NCBI GenBank assembly: GCA_044356555.1
Contig: JBIKWB010000011.1
Span: forward strand, 62,001 to 126,000
Reading direction: 5' to 3'
DNA: 64,000 bases
Source of the DNA: Tous-C4FEB sp044356555
GTDB lineage: Bacteria; Verrucomicrobiota; Verrucomicrobiia; Opitutales; Opitutaceae
The translations under genes were made by a program, and so were the position numbers. Shown in pieces: positions 8,445-17,505 of the stretch (positions are counted from its first letter, which is position 1; every line of letters starts with the position of its first letter). The notes beneath the pieces are model-generated. The model worked only from the letters and a program-made list of their open reading frames with translations, did no database searches and was not told the origin of the DNA.

Positions 8445-9929
8445 TCAGCGAACGGCTCCTTCGCCGTAGGTTTTGAGCCGCGCGTAGCGCACGGCGGAAA
8501 AAAAGCAAAGCCACCACGAGAGGACGACGGCGGCGTTGCCGAAGGGGAATTCGACCCAGGCGTAAAGCAGAACCAAGCAGCATCCGGCTAGCAGGTAACC
8601 GGCCACCGGACTGTAAAAGTGGCGGAGTCGCAGACCTGCCAACGGCACCCAAGCGCATAGTCCGAGCAAGGCGGTTCCGACGAGCCCGTGCTCAGCGGCC
8701 GACTGAAGCCAGTCGCTATGGGCATCTGCGTAGTAAATTGGCAGCCGGTCGGTGGGGTTGGGTTTGATCGTTTGGTAAAGCTGGAAAACGTGCGGGTAGG
8801 ATCCGGTGCCCCAACCGAACCAGAGTTTGTCGCGGGCCATGTGCCAGGTGTCACGGTAGAGAATGGCTCGGGCGCCGACGGTGCCTTCGGCCCGCATGGT
8901 TGCGACCTGCTCACGGGTTTTCTCGAATCGCACGGCGATGCTGTCGCGGGCCACGAACCAGACGCCTCCGACGGCGAGAGCGCCGGCGGCGATCGCACCG
9001 GCCAGCGGCAAAACAATGCTCTCTTTGAACCGGCGCCGACGACGCACCATCCGAGCCAGAACATGCAGGCTGGCGCCGCCCAACAGTAGCAGCATCAGCA
9101 TCGATGTGGACCGGGAGCCGCTCAGCGGCACGGCCGCCGCCAGAACGAGCACAATGATGATCCAAGTCATCGCGGGACTATGAAGAAAATCCCGATCCTC
9201 CCGCCGACGCGCGAAATGCCAGACCAAGCCCAGCGCGGCGGCGGTCATCAGAATCGCAAAACTGCCCCAGTGGTTATGGTAAATAAAGGAGGCGAAGAAA
9301 AATTCTTGGGGCGAGGGGACCAAGCCGAAAAATAAACCGGACGAGTGGGTGAGTTTCTGAACGGTGCCGAACACCGCCAAAGCGAGCGCGTTGGCGCCCA
9401 TAAAGATCAGAAGACCGCGCAGGGCTCGGCGCTGCCGGATCACGAGCAGGAGGTTAAACGCCGAGAGATAAAGGGCGTTGAAGAGCCAGAGTTCGTAGAC
9501 GGCAATCGCGGGGCGGGCGCTGCTGGGCAGCCACGGCGGGCGTTCGATCCGGACCAACATGGTTTCGATGCCCAAACTCACGCTGCGAAATGATGGGCTG
9601 AGACAGGCAACCAATGTCAGCACGTTCAGCGCGGCCAACGGCCAAAGCCAGAGCAACGGCCGAAGCCCGCGCTCGGCCCGGTTGGGTTTTTCGCGAACAA
9701 ACATCAACAGCGGCAAAACAGAGATGCTTCCCCAGCAGGCGAGCGCCGTGCGGACCCAGTCGGCGCCGCCGCCAAACGCCCAGGTCCCAAACGCGACCAT
9801 TGATCCCACGTGGAGCAACACCGCCCATTCGATCGGTCGCAGCGGCCGCTGGTACGGCGCCGCGCGAGCATCTGGATTCCGTCCAAATTCTTCGCCGGCC
9901 GTCGTCAAGGGACTGGGCTGCCGGCTCAT
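8445..9929 (-). CDS. O-antigen ligase / Wzy_C family membrane protein
   Basis: About 494 residues with roughly ten or more hydrophobic helices and one large periplasmic loop. The loop contains WHMARDKLWFGWGTGSYPHV and ends in YYADAHSDWLQSAAEHGLVG. The H-[SN]-D-x-L-x-x-x-x-E-x-G segment is the hallmark of the Wzy_C superfamily (O-antigen ligase WaaL, polymerases such as PglL/Wzy). It would act in the periplasm, joining or polymerising undecaprenyl-linked glycans. I chose the ATG at 9929 because it gives an ATGA overlap with the preceding glycosyltransferase; 20 extra codons upstream are open but unlike the family. Ligase versus polymerase cannot be settled from sequence. Confidence 0.88.
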   Translation of the reverse strand: MSRQPSPLTTAGEEFGRNPDARAAPYQRPLRPIEWAVLLHVGSMVAFGTWAFGGGADWVRTALACWGSISVLPLLMFVREKPNRAERGLRPLLWLWPLAALNVLTLVACLSPSFRSVSLGIETMLVRIERPPWLPSSARPAIAVYELWLFNALYLSAFNLLLVIRQRRALRGLLIFMGANALALAVFGTVQKLTHSSGLFFGLVPSPQEFFFASFIYHNHWGSFAILMTAAALGLVWHFARRREDRDFLHSPAMTWIIIVLVLAAAVPLSGSRSTSMLMLLLLGGASLHVLARMVRRRRRFKESIVLPLAGAIAAGALAVGGVWFVARDSIAVRFEKTREQVATMRAEGTVGARAILYRDTWHMARDKLWFGWGTGSYPHVFQLYQTIKPNPTDRLPIYYADAHSDWLQSAAEHGLVGTALLGLCAWVPLAGLRLRHFYSPVAGYLLAGCCLVLLYAWVEFPFGNAAVVLSWWLCFFSAVRYARLKTYGEGAVR

Positions 9930-11050
9930 GTCTGCCGGGCTCGCAAGTCGCTGTAAAAATCTACGAGCATTCGGGCGGAGCGATCCCATGAGAACTCACG
10001 GAGTATCCAAGCCCGGGCCAACATCCCGCGTGCGCGGAGCTTTTGCCTGCTTTCACCGGTGAGCGCGACGATCGATGCGCCGAATTCCGCCCACGGAACG
10101 CACGCTCCACCGCCAGTATCGGTGAGTCCGCGCCACGGCGTCGTGTCGGTGACGATCGCGGCCAAGCCGTGGGCCATGGCCTCTGCGACTACCAGGCCGA
10201 AGTTTTCGGAATGGGACGGAAGCAAAAACAACGAAGCCACCGCATAAGGTTTGGGTTTACCCGTGCCATCGAAAACCCGCACGCGTCCTCCGCCGGAGTT
10301 TCGCAAAACGTAATGTTCGAGGGCTTCGACCGAAAAGGTTTCAGGGACCCCCACGAGCAATAGAATCCAATTCTTTGGCGCACGCTCCAACCAGAGATCG
10401 ATCAGCTCAATGACCCGCTTCTTCTCGTGGAACCGGGAGTAGAAAAGCGCGACGCGTTGCGTGGCGAGCTGGGGGCACTCTTTGCGCCAATAATCGCCGG
10501 CGGTGGCAATTTCTTCGGGGGTAGGTGCGTTCACGCCGTTGGGGGCGACGCATACCGGCTGTTTGAAGCCCAAATCCGCAATCTCTTCGCCCTCTTCCTT
10601 GCTTGTCGCGTGCCAGCCCGCGATCGCTTCCATCGCGCCTGGATGGACAAACTGCCGGGCGAATTTTTTGCGGAGGCCGTGGTGTGCCCACGACCACTGC
10701 GACATCATTCCTCGGGGCGAAACAATCAGCGGTACGCCGCGACGTTTGGCGTAGGTGTGGGCGTAGTGGAGCGTGCGCAGCCAGAGCGAGTGATGGTGGA
10801 CGATGTCGGCTCGCCCGCTTGCGAGCCGGTCGCGAAGGCCGCGTGAAGGGCAGAGCTTTTGCGGCCAATCTCGTCGGAAAGTTTCAACGGTCAGCGTGTC
10901 GATCACCTCGGGATCCGCCGCGCTAGGCGCCGTGGTCAGCAGTTCGACCCTGTTTCCGGTCAAGGCCAACGCACTGGCGATGGCGCGCACAGATTTGCTG
11001 GGGCCGCCGTGGCGCTCTTCGAGACTGGGGACAATGTGCGCGAGTTGCAT
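9926..11050 (-). CDS. Glycosyltransferase family 4
   Basis: The GT4 start MQLAHIVPSLEERHGGPSKS fits family N termini, so the ATG at 11050 was chosen over a much longer arginine-rich upstream extension. It has the acceptor-domain segment DIVHHHSLWL, RGMMSQWSWAHH, a Rossmann C-half with ALFYSRFHEKKRV and the donor-binding SHSENFGLVVAEAMAHGLAAI (E-x7-E type). A retaining hexosyltransferase role is likely; donor unknown. It lies 8 bp downstream of the WcaF-like acetyltransferase and has an ATGA overlap with the O-antigen-ligase-like gene. Confidence 0.92.
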   Translation of the reverse strand: MQLAHIVPSLEERHGGPSKSVRAIASALALTGNRVELLTTAPSAADPEVIDTLTVETFRRDWPQKLCPSRGLRDRLASGRADIVHHHSLWLRTLHYAHTYAKRRGVPLIVSPRGMMSQWSWAHHGLRKKFARQFVHPGAMEAIAGWHATSKEEGEEIADLGFKQPVCVAPNGVNAPTPEEIATAGDYWRKECPQLATQRVALFYSRFHEKKRVIELIDLWLERAPKNWILLLVGVPETFSVEALEHYVLRNSGGGRVRVFDGTGKPKPYAVASLFLLPSHSENFGLVVAEAMAHGLAAIVTDTTPWRGLTDTGGGACVPWAEFGASIVALTGESRQKLRARGMLARAWILREFSWDRSARMLVDFYSDLRARQT

Positions 11051-11058
11051 ACCGGTAG

Positions 11059-11643
11059 TTACGCTGTGGGCTCGTCGCGGTCGCGGACCGGACGGCAGGG
11101 ATGGCCGAAACAAATTTTCTTTGCCGGAAGGTCTTTCATGACAACCGAGCGGGCGCCGACGACACTTAGGGCGCCGACCGTCACACCCGGGCCGATGAAG
11201 ACATCGGCGGCGATCCAAGTATTGTCCCCCAAGTGGATCGGAGAGCTCACGAGCGGCATCGACCAGCGGTTAAAGTCGTGCGAGCCCGCGCACAGGTGCA
11301 CGCGTTGGCTTACATTGGCCCCTCGCCCGAACGAGATCGGAGCGAGGTTATACACGATGACTTCAGGGCCGATCATCGCCCGGGGCTGCACGGAGAGTTT
11401 CCACGGAAACGTGATGCGCACGGTGGGAAAGATCACGACTTCGCCGGGTGACGGAATTGTCGCCCCGAAAAGTCGCAGAAGCCGGGCTCTGAAGCCGTGG
11501 CAGGGCCGAGGGCTCCAACGAAAGAAACTCCCCTGTACCGCCGACCAGATCAGGCGCCGGATCACCTCGCCGCGCGGGTAAGGCGTCTGCGTGTGTTGGC
11601 CGATATAGGGCGATTCAGAAGTCATTCTGCGCGAAGAGGACAA
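11059..11643 (-). CDS. WcaF-like hexapeptide-repeat acetyltransferase
   Basis: A 194-residue left-handed beta-helix acyltransferase. Hexapeptide repeats are visible in the second half (for example IHLGDNTWIAADVFIGPGVT), with the catalytic histidine in CAGSHDFNR. The N-terminal PYPRGEVIRRLIW and the FHRWSPRP-like region match the WcaF/colanic-acid acetyltransferase subgroup, which acetylates a sugar of an exopolysaccharide repeat using acetyl-CoA. An in-frame ATG six codons later (11625) is an equally plausible start. The preceding gene stops 29 bp upstream. Confidence 0.9.
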   Translation of the reverse strand: MSSSRRMTSESPYIGQHTQTPYPRGEVIRRLIWSAVQGSFFRWSPRPCHGFRARLLRLFGATIPSPGEVVIFPTVRITFPWKLSVQPRAMIGPEVIVYNLAPISFGRGANVSQRVHLCAGSHDFNRWSMPLVSSPIHLGDNTWIAADVFIGPGVTVGALSVVGARSVVMKDLPAKKICFGHPCRPVRDRDEPTA

Positions 11644-11672
11644 CCAGTGATCAACTGAGACAATCGCGGAAT

Positions 11673-12827
11673 TTACGAAGGCTCTGGGCCCGGGCCCGCG
11701 GTGTTCAGGTCAGAGAGTGTCGCGAGGAGCTGCTGGGCCACCACCGACATGTCGAATCGATGGGCGTGGTGTTGGGCTCGGGTTGCGAGTTGCCGTCGAA
11801 GAGGCGCGTCGAGCAGCAGGCGAGCCAAGGCCGAAGCGAGGTTTTCTTCGGCGTGGGTCGTTGTATGGTCAAAAATCAGGCCGGTCTCGCCGTCGACGAC
11901 GAGTTCGTCGAAGCAGGCCAACTTGGATACGACGGCCGCGCAACCGGCGGCCATCGCCTCGGCGATGGCGACCCCAAACGTTTCGCCTTGGTCGGCCAAG
12001 CTGGGATAACAAAAAATATCGATCGCGCCGTAGCAGCGGGCGAGTTGGCCTGGATCGTATTCGGGTGGGGCGATCTCGAGCCGATCACTAAGGGTATCTG
12101 CACGCGATGCCCGTAGGCTGTCGAACCACGCTTCGCCACCGCCGCCGGCAGGAATCGAAACGGGCCCGGTGAGACGCAAGCGCCACGCGGGCAAGTCGGA
12201 GCGCGCGACCAAGCGATTGGCGGCGGCCAGCAACAGCCCGATGCCTTTCTCCGGATTGAGCCGGCCGACGTAGCCGATGACGAGTGGAGCGGAGCGGGCG
12301 GCCGCCGCGGCGTGCACGGCCCAATCGATCGGGAGAGGAAACGGCCTGATCCGGTCCGCGAGCCGAGCGTTTTCAGCGGTGATGCGCGTGGTCACGGCTG
12401 CGCTGAGCGAAAGCAGAAGGTCCACATGGCCGTAGAAGCGGGTTTGGCCTTTGGGCATCCGAGCGACGACCGCGACGACGCGACCGGCCTGCGGTTTTGC
12501 CGGGCGGAGCCACACAGGGAGGGTAACCGAGTTGGTGATCACAATGTCCCCGGGAGGCAGCGCGAGACACACCCGCACACTCCAGATGAAGTCGAGGAGC
12601 AGGTTTACAACGAGCGAACCGGTATGATCTGCCCCCGTGAGTCGGAGGTGCTTGATGCCGTCCACGGTTTCTTGCTCGGGGAACTCGGGCCAACGACGGG
12701 AGATAAACGTCACCTCGTGGCCGGCCCGCGCGAACTCAGCGGCGAGGCGATGCCACGTTTTTTCCATGGCCCCCCCGCATACCGGTGGGACGGGGAGAAA
12801 GAAACCGGCAACGATCGTGATCTTCAA
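11673..12827 (-). CDS. Glycosyltransferase family 4
   Basis: The family N terminus is KITIVAGFFLPVPPVCGGAM, preceded immediately by a TTG at 12827 that overlaps the upstream stop as TTGA. The upstream part of the open frame is arginine-rich and lies inside the neighbour, so I take the TTG as start (384 aa). GT-B features include the C-domain motif VIGYVGRLNPEKGI and the donor site LADQGETFGVAIAEAMAAGCA. It acts in cytoplasmic glycan assembly; sugar specificity unknown. The TTG start recurs at 3586, which suggests overlap-coupled re-initiation rather than Shine-Dalgarno-driven starts. Confidence 0.88.
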   Translation of the reverse strand: MKITIVAGFFLPVPPVCGGAMEKTWHRLAAEFARAGHEVTFISRRWPEFPEQETVDGIKHLRLTGADHTGSLVVNLLLDFIWSVRVCLALPPGDIVITNSVTLPVWLRPAKPQAGRVVAVVARMPKGQTRFYGHVDLLLSLSAAVTTRITAENARLADRIRPFPLPIDWAVHAAAAARSAPLVIGYVGRLNPEKGIGLLLAAANRLVARSDLPAWRLRLTGPVSIPAGGGGEAWFDSLRASRADTLSDRLEIAPPEYDPGQLARCYGAIDIFCYPSLADQGETFGVAIAEAMAAGCAAVVSKLACFDELVVDGETGLIFDHTTTHAEENLASALARLLLDAPLRRQLATRAQHHAHRFDMSVVAQQLLATLSDLNTAGPGPEPS

Positions 12828-14026
12828 GAGGAGGGCAGAGCCGAAAGGGCCGCAAGTAGCCCGGCAGTGGTCTGGGCGTAGGTGTAGCCGGAAATCCGGG
12901 CGGCGACAGCCCGGCGGATTCGCTCCCGGTCCACCGGATCGGCGAGGCTCGCGAGAGCGAGCGAGAGCTTCGGGGCGAGTGCCGAAGGGTCGGACGCAGG
13001 GAAAACCCACCCGGTTTCGCCGTCGGTGACCAAGTCGCGTTGGCACCCGACGCGGTCGCTGACGAGGCAGGGCACGCCAAGGTGCATGGCTTCGTTTACG
13101 GCGAGTCCCCACGTTTCATAAAGTCCGCGGGAAGGAAGCACGAACAAATCGGCCAACAGGTAGCGCGACGGCATCTCGGATTGATTGGCGAACGGCAGAA
13201 AGTGAATGCGGGCGCCAGGCGAAGCGGCGGCGCGGGCAACGAGATCGGGTTTTTCTTCGCCATCACCGACGAAGACGAGAACCGTGTCTCTTGGCCGTGC
13301 GGTGAGAAACGCCTCGAGCAACTCCCGGGGTTGCTTAGCCGGAATCAGTTTGCCGGCAAAGAGCACGACCCGGTCGTGCGGCGCTAGCCCAAGTGTGGAA
13401 CGGAGCACGGTGGTGGCCGCGAGATGCTTTGGATCGGAGAGGGCAAAGCGCGAAGCATCGACGGAATGCGGAGAAAAGTGGAGGCGTCCTGCGGGAACGC
13501 CCAAGGTGAGGAAATAATCCCGGTTGGCCGCGCCGACCGGCAAGAAACCTGTGAATCGAGCGTAGAGAAATCGGAGTAGCACCCGCGTGCGAAGCGGAGG
13601 CCGGCCACGCCCGATGAAGTGGGAGTCGCCGCGAAACAAAAGAGGTGTCCGGTGAAAAAATGCCCAAGCAATGACGCGAAGGTGGCTGGCGTAAGCGTAA
13701 CCAAAAAGGAGCACGGCGCCGGGCCGGAAGAGAGAGAGACGCGCGGTGAGGGGCGGATTCCGCAACCCGCCGAAGTGATCGGTCCCTGGCCGAAGGGAGG
13801 TGTTGGGCACGAACTCGTGCGGATAACCGGACAACAAATCGACATCCCATTTCACCACCGTGCCGAACTGCCGGTCCGTCTGTGCCGTGACGCCAAACGA
13901 CCAGAGATAAAACACCCGGAACTCCAAACAAGTGTGCCCTGCGAGCCAGCGAAACCACGGGCTGTAATACTGCGTGGGATGGGACAGGACGATGGCGATT
14001 CGCCCCCGCGCTGAATCGGGCTTCAT
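12824..14026 (-). CDS. Glycosyltransferase family 4
   Basis: The start ATG at 14026 gives MKPDSARGRIAIVLSHPTQY and an ATGA overlap with the preceding membrane protein gene; the long open frame upstream is a shadow of that gene. It has GT-B architecture: an N-domain with SHPTQYYSPWFRWL (also seen in other GT4 proteins), then VVLFAGKLIPAKQP and the donor-binding PSRGLYETWGLAVNEAMHLG, where E-x7-E is conserved. Length is 400 aa. It probably adds one sugar to the repeat unit. Confidence 0.9.
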   Translation of the reverse strand: MKPDSARGRIAIVLSHPTQYYSPWFRWLAGHTCLEFRVFYLWSFGVTAQTDRQFGTVVKWDVDLLSGYPHEFVPNTSLRPGTDHFGGLRNPPLTARLSLFRPGAVLLFGYAYASHLRVIAWAFFHRTPLLFRGDSHFIGRGRPPLRTRVLLRFLYARFTGFLPVGAANRDYFLTLGVPAGRLHFSPHSVDASRFALSDPKHLAATTVLRSTLGLAPHDRVVLFAGKLIPAKQPRELLEAFLTARPRDTVLVFVGDGEEKPDLVARAAASPGARIHFLPFANQSEMPSRYLLADLFVLPSRGLYETWGLAVNEAMHLGVPCLVSDRVGCQRDLVTDGETGWVFPASDPSALAPKLSLALASLADPVDRERIRRAVAARISGYTYAQTTAGLLAALSALPSS

Positions 14027-15525
14027 TTTACGAAACTGCGGACAATCACGATTAACCCGAGCACGGCCACACAGGCCTGATAGAGCGAACTCAGCCAGAT
14101 GCTCATCGTGTGTTCGGTCGAAAACGACCACGACATCAGCAGAACCGTGAGGATTCCCGGGTAAGATAGAATCGGACTCTGGGCGGACCATGAACGGATC
14201 AGTTTTTGGCAAAAACCCACCAATGCGCCGACCAAGACCAGACCAAAGAATCCAAAATTCGCATAAGCTTCGGGTAAAATGCCGAAGCCGATCGTCGTCT
14301 TGATTGTATCCTCTTCCCGCTGCAGGCCGTAGTAAATGGAAAGCCGGTAGGTGCTCACGTGTCCCAACGGTTTGTCGGGCCAAAAGAATCTGGGCACAAA
14401 TTGACCGGGTATATCCCGGTAAGTATCTCCCTCCAGATACGGCAGCTTTTCCGGGCTCAGGCTGATGACGAGGCACATCATGTGAAACAGCGAGGTGCGT
14501 TCGAGTAACTTGTGTTTTGAATTCGAGACCGCTTGGTTCCCGTCCCGGACTTGGAGCCCGGCGGTGAACCACTCCATGTAAAAGGCGGGCAAATCCAAAA
14601 GCTTGTCATTGCGGGCGGTGGGTGAATCGGCGCCTTCCCAGTATTTTGCGCGCATCACAAACTTGCCGTTGTGCAGAATGCCGAGCACGAGCAACGCGAC
14701 GACGCAGATCAGCACAGGTAAACGTCGGGAGCCGCAGACGTAGCCGGCGAGGGCGAGGATTAATAGCGAGACCCCGTTGACCAAAAACAACGTGCCGGTG
14801 AGCACGAGAATCTGGACGGCGAGATTGACCACGAAGTAGGTTTTTTCCGTGGGCCTCAGACTGCCTTGGCCCCAGCGCAGGCTTTGCACAAATGTGCAGA
14901 TAATGCCGATGCCGAAGAAAACTGCGCGCAGCGGGCCGATAAGATCTCTCGGGATCGCTGCAAAGTAGGTGCTCAGCACTACGAACGCCGTGTTGAGCAC
15001 CATGGCATAGCCTAAATAGCGACCGATTTGGTCGGAAAAGATTTCCTCACGCCAAAAGGGCGTTCGTTTCGGCAAAGCGGTGGTGGCGTAAAACGTGCCG
15101 ATGGCCGCGACCTGAAACGTAATCACGCCCCAAGCAGCCATGCTGATGACGTCGTCGGTATAGGCCGCGAGCTGGCGGTGACCGGTGAGCAGCGGGATCG
15201 CAAAGCTGTTCGAAAATGTGAAGAGAAACGTCTCGAACGTCGGAAACTGTTGGCCGAGGAACCGGGCCCAAAGAATCGCCGGGAGCAAAGAAAGCGCGAG
15301 AATCAGCAAGCCTTGATAAAGGAGAAAGGGATCTTCGATTTTTGACGTCAGCCCGAAATAGCCCACGGCCACAGCGCCAAGAAACAGAACCGTGTTAAAA
15401 AAACGCCGACTTTGGCGCCGGTTGGGGCCTCGGCTGAAATCGAAGAGCGAACTGGACGGCCCTGCCTCCGGCGCGGTTTCCTCGGGCGGCAATGCGGGCT
15501 CACGGGCGGGCACGGGTTCGTTCAT
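14023..15525 (-). CDS. Putative oligosaccharide repeat-unit polymerase (Wzy-like membrane protein)
   Basis: About 500 residues with about 10-12 predicted hydrophobic helices after a 45-residue charged, proline-rich cytoplasmic N terminus. A central soluble stretch carries FFWPDKPLGH and GFGILPEAYANFGFFGLV. The segment PRFFWP...G-x-x-PE-A-Y-x-N-F-G is characteristic of O-antigen polymerase (Wzy/oligosaccharide repeat unit polymerase) families. It differs clearly from the Wzy_C-type protein at 8445-9929, so the locus has two distinct polymerase/ligase-like enzymes. The start at 15525 was chosen for its ATGA overlap with the upstream glycosyltransferase. Confidence 0.82.
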   Translation of the reverse strand: MNEPVPAREPALPPEETAPEAGPSSSLFDFSRGPNRRQSRRFFNTVLFLGAVAVGYFGLTSKIEDPFLLYQGLLILALSLLPAILWARFLGQQFPTFETFLFTFSNSFAIPLLTGHRQLAAYTDDVISMAAWGVITFQVAAIGTFYATTALPKRTPFWREEIFSDQIGRYLGYAMVLNTAFVVLSTYFAAIPRDLIGPLRAVFFGIGIICTFVQSLRWGQGSLRPTEKTYFVVNLAVQILVLTGTLFLVNGVSLLILALAGYVCGSRRLPVLICVVALLVLGILHNGKFVMRAKYWEGADSPTARNDKLLDLPAFYMEWFTAGLQVRDGNQAVSNSKHKLLERTSLFHMMCLVISLSPEKLPYLEGDTYRDIPGQFVPRFFWPDKPLGHVSTYRLSIYYGLQREEDTIKTTIGFGILPEAYANFGFFGLVLVGALVGFCQKLIRSWSAQSPILSYPGILTVLLMSWSFSTEHTMSIWLSSLYQACVAVLGLIVIVRSFVK

Positions 15526-16844
15526 ACGACGGCGGGCGCGCACTTGGTGGCTCGCTCAAGCATCCGGCATTGCAGGGCGGTCAGGCTTTCAGCCAAGAAA
15601 CTCCGGTCAAACTTTGCGTCTTGGCGTTGCGGCAGGTCGCCGGATTTGAAGCCATCAAAAGCCAGATCAAAAAAGCGCCCGATTTTAACGTAGGCCGCTT
15701 CTTTCGACCCGAGTTCGCGAAATCGGATCAGGTAGGCGCAGGAAAGTTCGTCGAGCAATGCCTCCATCACGCTACCCTCGAATACGAGACCCAGGATGGG
15801 GCGCCCGGTGAGATAATACGGGTAGGCTTTCGACGGTGAGTAGGCCAAGTCGCTGCTGCCGGGCAGGAGCAAGACGTCGGCCTCGCTCTGCAGGCGCAGA
15901 CACTCCAAATGCCCGAGGCGATGGGGGATTTCTTCGACTTGGTCGGCAACCCCGCATTGGGCGGCGATGGGCAGGACTGAATTGATCCCTTTGCCCGCTG
16001 AAACATAGCTCGTCCCGAGGAAGTGAAACCGCAGGCGGGCGGCCCTCTCGGGCGCGCGTTCCCGGTAAAGTTTGAGGCCGTTAAAAAGCACCGTCAGCGA
16101 GTGGGGCATGACCGGGCCGGAAGCTCCGGTGTAGATAAAGTGCAGCTCGCCATTGCTTCGGTCGTAAGCGTGCGCGGGTCTGGGTAACGCTTTGGCCATC
16201 GCCAGATCTTCCCGGCTTGTGCCAAAGCGGATTACTTGGGCCGGGATCGTGGAGAAAAACGGGTAACGAGCCCGTAAATCGGCAAGATAGCTGGAGGAAA
16301 CGCTCATCACAGCCGAGGCCCCGCGAAAGGACCAGCTCTCGAAGAGCCACGCTTGCAGACGGGCGAACTGGTATTTCCAGCCGCCGGGCGGGCGACGGGA
16401 GCCGGGGCGCTCGTAATAGTCCGTGCGCCACGGATCTTGAATATCGATCACATAGGGCACGCCGAAAAGCCTCTGCCAGATTCCGCCGAGCACGAGCACG
16501 TTGAATTGCGTCGTGGAGAAAAAAACGACGTCGTAGCGCTCGCGCCACAGCAACCGGCCGCCGGCGAACAAGAGCGGCAACCACGCGCGGAGCCCGAGAT
16601 TTCCGATCCCGAACCACCGCGCCCAGCCCAGCGGGATCGCCGGCACCCTCACGATTCGGACATCGCCGGGAATCGTTGAAAGTAGCTCGGGCTCCCGCAC
16701 TCCGTCGACGTAGTTCGCATCCACCTTCAACACCACCGCGTCCCAGCCACAGCTCCGGTAGTAGGGCAGACTCATTCGCACCCGTTGCATATCGGGCGCG
16801 TTGATCGGAGGAAAATGGGGACTGACGATCAGGACCCGTTTCAT
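15522..16844 (-). CDS. Glycosyltransferase family 4-like
   Basis: A 440-residue GT-B protein that begins MKRVLIVSPHFPPINAPDMQ, typical of the WbuB/Fuc4NAc-transferase-like branch. PYVIDIQDPWRTDYY in the acceptor domain and YTGASGPVMPHSLT at the start of the C-domain are diagnostic. The C-terminal E-x7-E is degenerate (LPGSSDLAYSPSKAYPYYLT), which is common in this branch. It overlaps the methyltransferase stop (ATGA) upstream and the Wzy-like start downstream. Sugar specificity unknown. Confidence 0.87.
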   Translation of the reverse strand: MKRVLIVSPHFPPINAPDMQRVRMSLPYYRSCGWDAVVLKVDANYVDGVREPELLSTIPGDVRIVRVPAIPLGWARWFGIGNLGLRAWLPLLFAGGRLLWRERYDVVFFSTTQFNVLVLGGIWQRLFGVPYVIDIQDPWRTDYYERPGSRRPPGGWKYQFARLQAWLFESWSFRGASAVMSVSSSYLADLRARYPFFSTIPAQVIRFGTSREDLAMAKALPRPAHAYDRSNGELHFIYTGASGPVMPHSLTVLFNGLKLYRERAPERAARLRFHFLGTSYVSAGKGINSVLPIAAQCGVADQVEEIPHRLGHLECLRLQSEADVLLLPGSSDLAYSPSKAYPYYLTGRPILGLVFEGSVMEALLDELSCAYLIRFRELGSKEAAYVKIGRFFDLAFDGFKSGDLPQRQDAKFDRSFLAESLTALQCRMLERATKCAPAVV

Positions 16845-17494
16845 GGCTGCGTCGGAGTGCCGGCGCCGCGGACGAGGGCATTCGGCTTCAAGATCTTAAT
16901 GTCCCAGATCTGACCCTTAGGACTCAGGACGGCGGTCTCATGCAACGTGTCGCAGACCGTCGCCATTCGACGCCACTGGGCGCCGTAGCTACCGAAGCGA
17001 TAATGGGACAGGACAAATCGCCCCTCGGGTGCGAGATGGTGGGAAAACGCCGCCAACGTCGCGGCCGGGTCCGACGCGTAGCCGATGCATTCGTTGAAGA
17101 TGATGGCATCAAACAAACCGTCGGGTCGCCACGTCTCGTAGTTGGCCTCGATCCAATCAACGCGGGGCAGATTCAAGTGACGCGCCTTGGCCAAGCCCTC
17201 ACGTGAAACATCGACCCCCAGGTAGCGAGAAAACGGGTAGACTTGGAAAACCTCGGCCAAGCGCCCGCTGCCGCAACCGATGTCGAGCACGGCCGGTGCC
17301 TTGAAGAGTTGGTGAACCGCACCGGCGATCACGAGGTTGCGCGGCAATTCATCGAAGGAGAAAAAATGCTCCCAGCGGCCTTCGCGATATTCGGCGTCAA
17401 GCGCGGCCGTCGGCACCGGCCGACCGTAGCCGGCGGGGTCGCGCACAAATTTTTGCAAGATGCGGTCTTTTATTTTGGCGAACAGGGCAGACAT
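16841..17494 (-). CDS. Class I SAM-dependent methyltransferase
   Basis: The 217-residue product from ATG 17494 contains motif I VLDIGCGSGRLAEVF, then LGVDVSREGLAKA and FDAIIFNECIGY, the usual order for small-molecule or glycan methyltransferases. The N-terminal 60 residues (FSFDELPRN and similar) probably bind substrate. The reading frame is open far upstream but only as a shadow of the deacetylase gene; the chosen ATG lies 11 bp after that gene's stop. It is likely to methylate a sugar or a lipid-linked intermediate. Confidence 0.88.
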   Translation of the reverse strand: MSALFAKIKDRILQKFVRDPAGYGRPVPTAALDAEYREGRWEHFFSFDELPRNLVIAGAVHQLFKAPAVLDIGCGSGRLAEVFQVYPFSRYLGVDVSREGLAKARHLNLPRVDWIEANYETWRPDGLFDAIIFNECIGYASDPAATLAAFSHHLAPEGRFVLSHYRFGSYGAQWRRMATVCDTLHETAVLSPKGQIWDIKILKPNALVRGAGTPTQP

Positions 17495-17505
17495 AGTAAT
17501 CGGGG

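Noticed and set aside
14027..14572. N-terminal extension of the GT4 gene at 12824
   Set aside because: It lies inside the Wzy-like gene and has no family similarity; ATG 14026 gives the proper GT4 start and an ATGA overlap.
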